Shown here piece by piece: positions 36,899 to 43,781 of a stretch of 43,781 nucleotides of DNA. Position 1 is the stretch's first letter. Every line of letters begins with the position of its first letter. Made by a program: the position numbers and the translations under genes. Source of the DNA: a virus. The stretch covers positions 1 to 43,781 of the IMG/VR virus record IMGVR_UViG_3300006923_000043, one strand, 5' to 3'. The notes beneath the pieces were generated by a model. That model was not told where the DNA came from. It saw only the letters and a program-made list of their open reading frames with translations, and made no database searches.

Positions 36899-37804
36899 AT
36901 GGCTTTTGCAGTATCATCCGGTAAACCGGCATACACTGGGAACTTTATCCCAGAGATTTGGTCAGGCAAACTTATTGAAAATTTCTACGACGCTACGGTG
37001 TTGTCAGCAATTTCTAATACTGACTATGAGGGCGAGATTAAAGCTTATGGCGACACGGTTAATATCCGTACTACACCTGAGTTAACAATCCGCGATTACG
37101 TTAAGGGTCAAACATTAAATGTTGAAAACCCAGATAAACCTAAGTTACAACTACTTATCGATAAAGGTGAGTATTTTGCTGCGGTTGAAGATGACGTAGA
37201 TAAAGTTCAAGCAGACATCAAGATGATGGACCAATGGTCTAAAGACGCTTCTGAGCGTATGAAGATTAAGATTGACCAACGTGTGTTAACTGATATCCTA
37301 CCAGATATTTCAGCTAGCAACAAAGGCGCAACAGCTGGTGCTATCTCTGGCAACATTAACTTAGGTGTAACTGGTACTCCAGTTGCTGTAACTAAGTCTA
37401 ACGTTATCGAGCACATCATCAATATGGGTCTAGCACTTGACGAAGCTAACGCTCCTGAGAGTGACCGTTTCTTAATTATCCCAGCTAAGATGGCTGCGTA
37501 CATTAAGCAATCTGACCTTAAAGATGCATCAATCACAGGCGACGGCTCTTCTCCTTTACGTAATGGTCGTTTAGGTATGGTTGACAGATTCACGTTATAC
37601 GTGAGCCACAACTTGAAGAAGACGGGCTCTGAGTTCGATGTAATTGGTGGTCATAAGATGGGTATGACATTTGCTTCGCAGATGACTAATCTTGAGACTT
37701 TACGTTCTGAAGCAACTTTCGGTAATATTATCCGTGGCCTACAAGTGTATGGTTACAAGGTAGTTAAGCCTGAAGCATTGTCTCAGTCAGTAATCACACT
37801 GTAA
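36899..37804 (+). CDS. major capsid protein, 301 aa
   Basis: Main shell protein. The sequence has the look of the HK97-fold coat proteins of podoviruses with short N-termini: AYTGNFIPEIWSGKLIENFY near residues 10-30, a beta-rich E-loop-type stretch YGDTVNIRTTPELTIRDY near 52-70, the spine-helix region ASERMKIKIDQRVLTDI near 113-129, and SDRFLIIPAKMAAYIKQSDL near 189-208. It has no cleavable delta domain, so a separate scaffold is expected and is present upstream. The ribosome site TAGGAGGCTACA is among the strongest, as expected for the most abundant protein. Confidence 0.93.
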   Translation: MAFAVSSGKPAYTGNFIPEIWSGKLIENFYDATVLSAISNTDYEGEIKAYGDTVNIRTTPELTIRDYVKGQTLNVENPDKPKLQLLIDKGEYFAAVEDDVDKVQADIKMMDQWSKDASERMKIKIDQRVLTDILPDISASNKGATAGAISGNINLGVTGTPVAVTKSNVIEHIINMGLALDEANAPESDRFLIIPAKMAAYIKQSDLKDASITGDGSSPLRNGRLGMVDRFTLYVSHNLKKTGSEFDVIGGHKMGMTFASQMTNLETLRSEATFGNIIRGLQVYGYKVVKPEALSQSVITL

Positions 37805-37818
37805 TATAGGAGGTTATC

Positions 37819-38295
37819 ATGGCTACATATACAGATGGAACTGGCTATAACTTAGGCTCAGCAGCTCACGTTGCTTCGGGTGTAAGTAAAGTTGGTGTAT
37901 TAGAAGTTACTATGGACTTCGCTAAAATCACTACTGACCGTGCAGCAGCGAGCTTAACAGCTCTTGGTGCAAACGACGTATTGACAGCACTACATATCCC
38001 AGCTAAGACTATGGTTTTAGCAGTGGGTTTAGATGTAACGACAGCAGAAGGTGGCACACTAACTATTGATGTTGGTGATGGCTCTGATGTTGACGGTTTC
38101 TTAGACGGTGTAAATGCTAACACAACAGCATCTTACGCTACGTCTTTGGCGTTAACTGAGGCAGCTCCTAATACTGTTACGGGTTACTCAAACGGTAAAT
38201 ACTACAGCGCAGCTGATACTATTGATGTTAAAACCATCAATGCAGCTGATACTGCAGTTATCCGCTTGTGGGCAGTTGTTGCAGATTGTTCGTAA
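37819..38295 (+). CDS. putative head decoration protein, 158 aa
   Basis: Small Ala/Thr/Val/Gly-rich beta protein with segments AGGTLTIDVGDGSDVDGFLD and TGYSNGKYYSAADTIDVKTI. It follows the coat gene by 14 bases with its own strong ribosome site (TAGGAGGTTATC) and is closed by a terminator, so it would be made at coat-like levels. This fits a capsid decoration or cement protein often found after the coat gene in marine phages. No enzymatic motif. Confidence 0.65.
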   Translation: MATYTDGTGYNLGSAAHVASGVSKVGVLEVTMDFAKITTDRAAASLTALGANDVLTALHIPAKTMVLAVGLDVTTAEGGTLTIDVGDGSDVDGFLDGVNANTTASYATSLALTEAAPNTVTGYSNGKYYSAADTIDVKTINAADTAVIRLWAVVADCS

Positions 38296-38304
38296 GTAAC
38301 TAAA

Positions 38305-38335
38305 GGTTGGGGGTTTCGACCCCCGCCTTTTCTTT
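38305..38335 (+). terminator. hairpin terminator after capsid block
   Basis: GGGGGT-TTCG-ACCCCC with a stable TTCG tetraloop, extended by an outer GG/CC pair, then a T-rich stretch (TTTTCTTT). It separates highly expressed capsid genes from adaptor and tail genes. Confidence 0.9.
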
Positions 38336-38349
38336 AGAGGAGATTTAAA

Positions 38350-38595
38350 ATGGAAGAACAAAGATGGTTACGTCATAAGATTGACGGCACAATATACGGA
38401 TGGGATAAATACCTAGCCGAAAACAAATTATGCGAAGAAGTTTCTGCAGAGATAGCATTTCCTGAGAAACATGTTCCAAAGAAACAAAAGAAACGGAAGG
38501 CAAAGATGGATTTAACTACTAAGAAAATACCTGAAAAACCTAACGTAGTTAATGTAGAATTAGATGCGGAAGCATCAAAAGGGTTACATAAATGA
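38350..38595 (+). CDS. small lysine-rich hypothetical protein, 81 aa
   Basis: Starts behind AGAGGAGATTTAAA just after the terminator. The N-terminus reads MEEQRWLRHKIDGTIYGWDK, followed by a basic middle (KHVPKKQKKRKAKMDLTTKK) and a short end. It overlaps the next gene by ATGA. The WLRHKxDGTIYGW pattern resembles short proteins located between capsid and adaptor genes in other phages; function unknown. Confidence 0.65.
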   Translation: MEEQRWLRHKIDGTIYGWDKYLAENKLCEEVSAEIAFPEKHVPKKQKKRKAKMDLTTKKIPEKPNVVNVELDAEASKGLHK

Positions 38596-39236
38596 TACTA
38601 AATGACGTAATTACTGAAGCTAGGCGTATCCTACAGGATATTGATTCGCCTCAGCGTTATTCTGACGAAGTGTTGTTAGGGTTTGCTAACCAAGCACTAA
38701 AGAGAATTGCAGTGTTACGTCCTGATTTATTTGCTTATGTGGGTGAAGTAACCTGTGTAGCAAATGCAGTATTACAAGATGCCCCTTCAGATTCAATACG
38801 GATTATAGAGGTTTATTCGGTAGTCGGCGGTAATGGCCTTATAGAAGTAAACCGTGAGACACTAGACCAGGCCCTACCATCGTGGATGAATGACACAGCG
38901 GCAGCGGCTACAAACTGGATGCGCCATGTACGCAACCCAAATAAGTTTTTTATCTACCCTAAGGCTACATCAGGGCAGAAGTTAGTCGTAGAGTACACGC
39001 AGTCTCCACCGGTATATGACGCTACTACAGCAGTCGCTTTACTATCAGATGCATACTTCCCTGTAGTATTAGATGCTACGGTATTCTTAGCTGAGTCTAT
39101 TGATAATGAGCATGTTAACTCTAATAGAGCTAAGTTATTCCAGGAGTCCTTTACGCAGGCCTTAGGTGTAGGTGCTCAAAGTCGACCAGTAACTGATACT
39201 GAGACTTCAGGTATGAAAGATGAGGAGGTTATCTAA
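38592..39236 (+). CDS. head-tail adaptor protein, 214 aa
   Basis: An N-terminal helical domain (NDVITEARRILQDIDSPQRY, SDEVLLGFANQALKRIAVLR) is followed by a beta-rich segment with NKFFIYPKATSGQKLVVEYT and a final helical part. This is the arrangement of the gp6-like adaptor (DUF6682-type) that sits under the portal. Position after coat and before a second adaptor agrees. It shares one base with the next start (TAATG). Confidence 0.8.
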   Translation: MILNDVITEARRILQDIDSPQRYSDEVLLGFANQALKRIAVLRPDLFAYVGEVTCVANAVLQDAPSDSIRIIEVYSVVGGNGLIEVNRETLDQALPSWMNDTAAAATNWMRHVRNPNKFFIYPKATSGQKLVVEYTQSPPVYDATTAVALLSDAYFPVVLDATVFLAESIDNEHVNSNRAKLFQESFTQALGVGAQSRPVTDTETSGMKDEEVI

Positions 39237-39889
39237 TGGCATCACGTAACTTTAGTGATATTGTAGCCCGTTTAGCCCCAAGCGTTCCAGGTTGCCCAAC
39301 GCCTATCATCGAACAGTATGTTCGTGACGCAGCTATCGAGGCATGTGAGAGGACGTTAGCTTGGCGTTATGAGCAGCCTAAGCTACGCTTAACCCCCGGA
39401 GTATATGATTACGCATATAGTGCTCCTACAGATTCAGAGGTACATGCATTCCTAACTGTAACATTAAACGGCCGTAGACTAGAGCCTGTTACACTAGAGC
39501 ATCTACACGATATACAACCTAAGTGGCCTGAAGCGACAACGGATGAACGCTCAGAGCCTAGATACATTACTCAATTCGACGCTGATAACTTTGCTTTAGC
39601 ACCTGTTCCTGACGATGCAACAAAGTATGATGTTAAGATGATTGTTGCATTAAAGCCGCTACGTACAGCGACTAAGATGGATAAGTCTATATTAGATGAG
39701 TTAGAGAATGTAATTATGCACGGTGCTTTGCAGCACTTACTTGTACTCCCAGGTAAAGAGTGGAGTGATAGAGAGTTAGCTACATACCATGCGAAACAGT
39801 ATTCATTCCAGATTTCAGAGCGTAGAGCTAGAACAAACCTAGGTGCAGCACGTGCGTCTATGACTGTTGAGATGCGCCCACTAGCTTGA
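39236..39889 (+). CDS. second head-tail connector / tail tubular A-like protein, 217 aa
   Basis: Begins with helices (SDIVARLAPSVPGCPTPIIE, DAAIEACERTLAWRYEQPK), continues through a beta region with GVYDYAYSAPTDSEVHAFLT and YVKM-type strands, and ends helical (ILDELENVIMHGALQHLLVL, YHAKQYSFQISERRARTNLG). This fold order resembles adaptor proteins of the T7 gp11 / P22 gp4-like set. With its neighbour it probably forms the connector ring stack. No catalytic motif. Confidence 0.75.
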   Translation: MASRNFSDIVARLAPSVPGCPTPIIEQYVRDAAIEACERTLAWRYEQPKLRLTPGVYDYAYSAPTDSEVHAFLTVTLNGRRLEPVTLEHLHDIQPKWPEATTDERSEPRYITQFDADNFALAPVPDDATKYDVKMIVALKPLRTATKMDKSILDELENVIMHGALQHLLVLPGKEWSDRELATYHAKQYSFQISERRARTNLGAARASMTVEMRPLA

Positions 39890-39896
39890 GGATAAT

Positions 39897-40229
39897 ATGG
39901 CTGATGTAATTAAATTAGTAAAAGGCGATGAGAAACCAGTAATAGTTTTAACCTTAACAGATGATGTCGCTGGCGGCGCCTTAGATTTATCAGCAGGTAC
40001 AACAGTTGTTACAGTTAAGTTTAGAGCTATGGGTAGCACAACATTATTATCTACTATATCTACAACTAAGCTAGATAGTGGTACAACAGGTAAGGTACAG
40101 TTTGATTTCAGCGGAGGTGTATTAGACGTCGACGCAGGTGCTTATGAAGGTGAGATAGTTGTATCATATGGTAGTGATGTACATACAGTATACGATACAT
40201 TAAGGTTTAGGTTACGAGATAATTTCTAG
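39897..40229 (+). CDS. small beta-sandwich structural protein (BppU/Ig-like), 110 aa
   Basis: Beta-rich throughout: VIKLVKGDEKPVIVLTLTDD, TVVTVKFRAMGST, GAYEGEIVVSYGSDVHTVYD. The pattern of low-cysteine, strand-rich sequence with a KGD start resembles the N-terminal domain of baseplate upper (BppU-like) or immunoglobulin-like phage proteins. It is followed, with a one-base overlap, by a repetitive fibre-like protein. Likely part of the tail or a collar fibre. Confidence 0.6.
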   Translation: MADVIKLVKGDEKPVIVLTLTDDVAGGALDLSAGTTVVTVKFRAMGSTTLLSTISTTKLDSGTTGKVQFDFSGGVLDVDAGAYEGEIVVSYGSDVHTVYDTLRFRLRDNF

Positions 40230-41857
40230 TGAACATAAAATTTACAGCCGCAATATCAACATTTATATTAGCCTCGGCTTCAGTGTCGAGTGCTTCTGCT
40301 GTAAAGACTGAAAATTCTATAGGTGTAACTGCTGCACCAGCAAGTTCAATTAGTGCCACAGCTTATATAGTACCACTTACAATATTAGCCGAACAGACGG
40401 TAACTGCTTCAGATGTAGTTAACTCCTTTGCTGTAACTAAGAGTGAGACGGATGTCGTCACTGCAGCAGATGATTTAATAGTAAATGTTACTAAATCATT
40501 TACAGACTCTGTGGCTGCGGATTCTACCCTCAGCAAGATATTCCACTCTACTGTTGACTTTGATTTAAGCGACGCTGATGTAGACCCTGACCCGATTACT
40601 GTAGTTGATACTACTGCATTTACTGTAGGTACATCAGCATCGAGTTCTGCTTCAGCTACTGATAGTATAAGTAATGCGCCAGGTAAGACAGTATCAGGTG
40701 ACGCTGTTATTGCGAGTGACGCAATAGATAAGAAAGATATTGGTGTAAATACTACTGATACTTTAATTGCGTCAGACTCAACTGCTAAAGACGTAACATC
40801 TACAGGTGCATCAAGTGTATCACCATCAGACAGTGTAACTAAAAGCGTTAATATTACCGAGGCTTCTAGTGTAAACGTTTCTGATACACCAAGTAAGATT
40901 ATTAATTCGTCTGTTGACTTCGACATGAGCGACCCTGATGTAGACCCTGACCCTATTAATATGGCGGACTCTACTGCTTTAAGCCCGGCGAAGAGTACAA
41001 CGAGCACACTTACAGCAACAGATTCTGACGTGAAGAGCGTTACTTCTGCAGCTGCATCGAGTGCAACAGCAGCAGACAGCATAGCCGCTGCCCCTACAAG
41101 CAACCAGACTGAGACCTTAACGGCTTCTGACTCTACAGTTCTTAACCCTACGTCTGTCCAGTCTGACCCTATTACAATGGCGGATGTATTAAATACATTC
41201 ACATATAACAAGTATGAAACTGATGCAGTAACAACATCTGATAGTATCAATTCATTCAGTATTACAAAAGCTATTACGAGTTCTATCTCTACAACAAGTA
41301 CGATTGTTAAGAACTTCACATCAGCCGTTGACTACGACATGAGTGACGTTGATGTAGACCCTGACCCGGTTACGGCTTCAGATAGCATTAGTACATTCGG
41401 TGTGACTAAAGCACTGACATCAACTGCATCTACAAGTGATTCAGATACTAAGAGTATTACATCTGTTCTTACTTCAGCAGCGTCAGCGACTGAGAGTATT
41501 GTACTTACCTTAACTCTAGGTGAGACAGAACAGTTTTGGGATGAGGTATTTGCATCTGACGGTGAGTCAGGCTTCCTACATACCCCGAGAGTTTTAGCTG
41601 TTATCAACTACGGCTGCCTATTAGGCGGTGAACACAGCTTAATAAATTCAGCCCGCTTCCCTGACGGATGCGCTGATAGCACGACGTACGAGGCGCATAC
41701 AGGCACCATCGGTGCGCCAGGTTTGATTCACGAACCTATTATGAACCACGGTTTAATTACATATCCTGATACAAGTAACGCAGGACTTGTGGTAGACTTC
41801 CACTATCCGACGTTGACAATCGGCGCGTATATGGCTAATATAACAACTATTACATAG
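40229..41857 (+). CDS. repetitive Ser/Thr/Asp-rich fibre-like protein, 542 aa
   Basis: Starts at GTG 40229, sharing its G with the previous stop; the ribosome site is weak, so coupling is likely. Residues 1-25 (MNIKFTAAISTFILASASVS) resemble a Sec signal peptide, odd for a virion protein made in the cytoplasm. Residues 60-440 are degenerate repeats of about 9-20 residues centred on T-x-SDS and SFxVTK. Within them a conserved 15-residue block of V-D-F/Y-D, then DVDPDP, recurs at about 108, 228 and 366. The C-terminal 110 residues are different, with several Cys, His and Trp (FLHTPRVLAVINYGCLLGGE), and may be the head or receptor-binding end. Similar DS-rich repeats occur in tail proteins of marine phages. 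Confidence 0.65.
   Translation: MNIKFTAAISTFILASASVSSASAVKTENSIGVTAAPASSISATAYIVPLTILAEQTVTASDVVNSFAVTKSETDVVTAADDLIVNVTKSFTDSVAADSTLSKIFHSTVDFDLSDADVDPDPITVVDTTAFTVGTSASSSASATDSISNAPGKTVSGDAVIASDAIDKKDIGVNTTDTLIASDSTAKDVTSTGASSVSPSDSVTKSVNITEASSVNVSDTPSKIINSSVDFDMSDPDVDPDPINMADSTALSPAKSTTSTLTATDSDVKSVTSAAASSATAADSIAAAPTSNQTETLTASDSTVLNPTSVQSDPITMADVLNTFTYNKYETDAVTTSDSINSFSITKAITSSISTTSTIVKNFTSAVDYDMSDVDVDPDPVTASDSISTFGVTKALTSTASTSDSDTKSITSVLTSAASATESIVLTLTLGETEQFWDEVFASDGESGFLHTPRVLAVINYGCLLGGEHSLINSARFPDGCADSTTYEAHTGTIGAPGLIHEPIMNHGLITYPDTSNAGLVVDFHYPTLTIGAYMANITTIT
40552..40597 (+). repeat. DVDPDP block repeat, copy 1
   Basis: Codes for VDFDLSDADVDPDPI. Near-identical DNA recurs at 40912-40957 and 41326-41371, spaced 360 and 414 bases, so the gene grew by duplication of units of about 120-140 codons. 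Confidence 0.85.
40912..40957 (+). repeat. DVDPDP block repeat, copy 2
   Basis: Codes for VDFDMSDPDVDPDPI; second copy of the internal block. Confidence 0.85.
41326..41371 (+). repeat. DVDPDP block repeat, copy 3
   Basis: Codes for VDYDMSDVDVDPDPV; third copy of the internal block. Confidence 0.85.
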
Positions 41858-41866
41858 GAGAAACTA

Positions 41867-42313
41867 ATGTTAGAAGACAGCATTAAATTAACAGGTGAGC
41901 TAAAGCTTACCCTTACAAATGAGAAAGGTGATGTTACTAAAGAGGTAATTGTCCCTAATACTGTAGTAACAGTCGGTAAGAACTTTATTGCATCACGTAT
42001 GAAAGATGCATCTGCGACAGCGATGTCACATATGGAAGTTGGCTCAGGCTCAACAGGTGCAGTTGTTGGTAACACAACACTCCAGACTGTAATTTCAGGT
42101 AGCAGAACTGCATTAACTTCTACAACTGTTACTACTAACAGTGTAGCATATGTAGTGACTTTCCCTGCAGGTACAGGTACAGGCGCAGTAACAGAAGCAG
42201 GTATTTTTAATGCTTCTTCAGGTGGTACGATGTTATGTAGAACAACGTTCAGTACAATTAACAAAGCAGCAGCTGATACACTAGGTATTACTTGGACGGT
42301 TTCTGTAAACTAG
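41867..42313 (+). CDS. tail/fibre structural protein, 148 aa
   Basis: Beta-rich. Starts behind AGGAGAAACTA. The segments KLTGELKLTLTNEKGDVTKE and IVPNTVVTVGKNFIASRMKD, followed by SHMEVGSGSTGAVVGNTTLQ, form a pattern common in short phage fibre or baseplate-associated proteins. The middle TGAVTEAGIFNASSGGTMLC is typical of that group. No enzyme motif. Confidence 0.7.
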   Translation: MLEDSIKLTGELKLTLTNEKGDVTKEVIVPNTVVTVGKNFIASRMKDASATAMSHMEVGSGSTGAVVGNTTLQTVISGSRTALTSTTVTTNSVAYVVTFPAGTGTGAVTEAGIFNASSGGTMLCRTTFSTINKAAADTLGITWTVSVN

Positions 42314-42322
42314 GAGTAAATT

Positions 42323-43057
42323 ATGGCAGTTAAATTTGCTAATAATGCATATTCAACTCTAGCAGCCAGTATTTCGGATAGTGCTACGAGTATTACGCTC
42401 ACGACAGGTGAGGGTGCGAGATTTCCTTCGCTCACAGGCGCTGATTATTTTTACGCAACACTTATTGATAGTTCGAATAATCTTGAGATTGTTAAAGTAA
42501 CTGCCAGAGCTACTGATGTACTAACAGTAACGAGAGCCCAAGAGAGTACAACAGCTAGAGCTTATGCTTCAGGCGATAGGATTGAGCTCCGTGTCACAGC
42601 TGCAGGGTTAGATGCTATTGCGGCAGATTCATCTATAGCAGGCGATGGTTTAGACCTAACAGGTGATACACTTAGCCTTGATTTAAAAGCAAGCGGTGGC
42701 TTAAAGATAACAGCAACAGAGTTAGAATTAGACACAGCTACAGCTTTATCTTGGTCAGAAGACCAAACATTTGAAGCAATTACTGAAACTGTAACTGCTA
42801 AGTCAGCAGGATTCACACCAGATTTATCTAACGACGGTACTGTTTATAATGTAACTGGAGCAGTGGCTGTAACTATGCCTACCGCAGAAGCAGGTAAGTC
42901 ATTCACTATCATAGCATCAGCACCAGTATCTAGTTGGACTGGCACTATTAAGTGGGCGAGTGCTACTGTACCTAGTGGTACTGGTATTGTTATCTATTCC
43001 TTTGTATCAGATGGAACAAACTGGTATGGCTTTGAAGCAGGAAACGCTTTCGGATAA
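42323..43057 (+). CDS. tail fibre-type protein, 244 aa
   Basis: Starts behind AGGAGTAAATT. The N-terminal 95 residues (FANNAYSTLAASISDSATSI, FYATLIDSSNNLEIVKVTAR, RAQESTTARAYASGDRIELR) form a recognisable phage tail domain that often begins fibre proteins. A DLTGDTLSLDL segment and a beta-rich end with FVSDGTNWYGFEAG follow. It probably joins the fibre to the tail hub. It shares one base with the next start (TAATG). Confidence 0.75.
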   Translation: MAVKFANNAYSTLAASISDSATSITLTTGEGARFPSLTGADYFYATLIDSSNNLEIVKVTARATDVLTVTRAQESTTARAYASGDRIELRVTAAGLDAIAADSSIAGDGLDLTGDTLSLDLKASGGLKITATELELDTATALSWSEDQTFEAITETVTAKSAGFTPDLSNDGTVYNVTGAVAVTMPTAEAGKSFTIIASAPVSSWTGTIKWASATVPSGTGIVIYSFVSDGTNWYGFEAGNAFG

Positions 43058-43781
43058 TGGCATTTACTTCAGACAAGATTAGACAAGGCGTACAGAAGGC
43101 TAGTGGCTACACGATAGACCAGTCACTACGCTTTAATGATGATGACTCTGCTTATTTAAGTTGGACTCCTAGTAGTGCTGGTAATCGTAAGACTTGGACT
43201 TGGAGTGCTTGGGTTAAGAGAAGTAACCTTGGAATCACCACTGAGTTTATGATTTCATCAAATTCAGGAGATGGCTATTACCGAAGTTATGGTCATTTTT
43301 CTAATTCAGATGAGCTGGTGTTTGGAGATTACAAAAAAACGTGGACGAGTAAGATTGCGACCACACAGCGTTTTAGAGATACATCTGCTTGGTATCACAT
43401 TATTATTGCTTATGATACAACCCAGTCCACTAGCACTGATAGATTAAAGCTGTACGTTAACGGTCAACAAGTTACTGATTTCTCAAGTACAATCTACCCC
43501 AGCCAAAATTACGAGGGTTACATAAATAACACTAATGAACTTAATATTGGTTATCTAGGGTGTTTCGATATCAGGTATGCTGATATGCACCTAGCAGAAG
43601 TAAACTTCATAGATGGACAAGCCTTAACCCCAGCAGACTTCGGTGAAACTGGTGACTACGGTGAATGGAAGCCTATTGAATATGAAGGTACTTATGGTAC
43701 TAATGGTTTCTACCTAGACTTCTCTAATAGTGGCTCACTAGGTACTGATGCTTCTAGTAACTCAAATAACTGGACACCTAA
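43057..43781 (+). CDS. LamG/concanavalin-like tail protein, cut by window end
   Basis: ATG 43057 overlaps the previous stop by one base; 241 codons are visible and the frame is open at the window edge. It starts MAFTSDKIRQGVQKASGYTI and has DDDSAYLSWTPSSAGNRKTW, TWSAWVKRSNLG, a YDTTQSTSTDRLKLYVNGQQ strand and INNTNELNIGYLG. This is the LamG-like lectin fold pattern widespread in tail proteins of marine phages, expected to bind host surface glycans or to form part of a fibre. The receptor is unknown. Confidence 0.85.
   Translation, partial: MAFTSDKIRQGVQKASGYTIDQSLRFNDDDSAYLSWTPSSAGNRKTWTWSAWVKRSNLGITTEFMISSNSGDGYYRSYGHFSNSDELVFGDYKKTWTSKIATTQRFRDTSAWYHIIIAYDTTQSTSTDRLKLYVNGQQVTDFSSTIYPSQNYEGYINNTNELNIGYLGCFDIRYADMHLAEVNFIDGQALTPADFGETGDYGEWKPIEYEGTYGTNGFYLDFSNSGSLGTDASSNSNNWTP

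Noticed and set aside
40363-41319. 318-residue minus-strand frame opposite the DS-rich fibre gene
   Set aside because: A shadow of the repetitive Ser/Thr/Asp codons; its Leu/Val/Ser-rich product has no ribosome site and no gene-like context.
1-43781. Window as a complete circular genome
   Set aside because: Joining the end to the start would stop the LamG-like protein within a few codons, whereas that protein type is normally much longer; both edge genes look cut.

Overview
This window is a double-stranded DNA bacteriophage genome segment, cut inside a gene at both ends. The gene set is that of a short-tailed (podovirus-like) phage: terminase pair, roughly 690-residue portal, scaffold, a 301-residue HK97-fold-type coat protein, two small head-tail adaptors, fibre-type proteins, and very long proteins of the internal-virion type. 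Base composition is moderate to AT-rich, Shine-Dalgarno sites are strong and the readable promoters are sigma70-like, which suggests a Gram-negative host. The final protein, with a LamG-like sequence of a kind common in marine phages, hints at a marine gammaproteobacterial host, but this is inference. No phage RNA polymerase, integrase or recognisable lysis gene lies in the window.

Layout. (1) 1-11276, plus strand: three large virion genes, ending with a 2788-residue polyvalent protein that carries a zincin-like motif. (2) 11273-28461, minus strand: a tightly packed early/replication operon with many 1-8 base start/stop overlaps. Read in transcription order (right to left) it holds small unknowns, a MoxR-type AAA ATPase, a DUF3150-like protein, several tiny proteins, a VWA/HExxH protein, unknowns, a proteasome/HslV-like Ntn hydrolase, family A DNA polymerase, a Cas4-like nuclease, a VRR-NUC nuclease, an SNF2-type helicase, an SSB-like protein, an HTH protein and a PrimPol-helicase. 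(3) 28500-31128: a control region with four short minus-strand genes in separate cassettes, three copies of a TTGACA-N17-CAGAYT promoter, three hairpin terminators, repeated boundary elements and about 700 bases of noncoding DNA full of GTAAAGTTA and AATAATCTA repeats. That repeat field is the best candidate for the replication origin and/or master regulatory region. (4) 31129-43781, plus strand: packaging and morphogenesis genes, from terminase small subunit through portal, scaffold, coat, adaptors and tail-fibre proteins.

How it works together (inference). Host RNA polymerase fires leftward from the repeated early promoters into the replication operon. Rightward virion genes start from a divergent promoter at 31094-31122 whose upstream DNA carries the same GTAAAG dyad as the repeat field, so one DNA-binding protein could link replication and the early/late switch. 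The left-edge virion genes probably belong to the same rightward late programme, joined through sequence outside the window.

The most notable observations are the bipartite repeat GTAAAGTT-N5-AATAATCTA, the recurring early promoter and cassette architecture, a possible H-type pseudoknot in the replication-operon mRNA, the Ntn hydrolase with an N-terminal serine in place of threonine, and the MoxR/DUF3150/VWA-metallopeptidase set.
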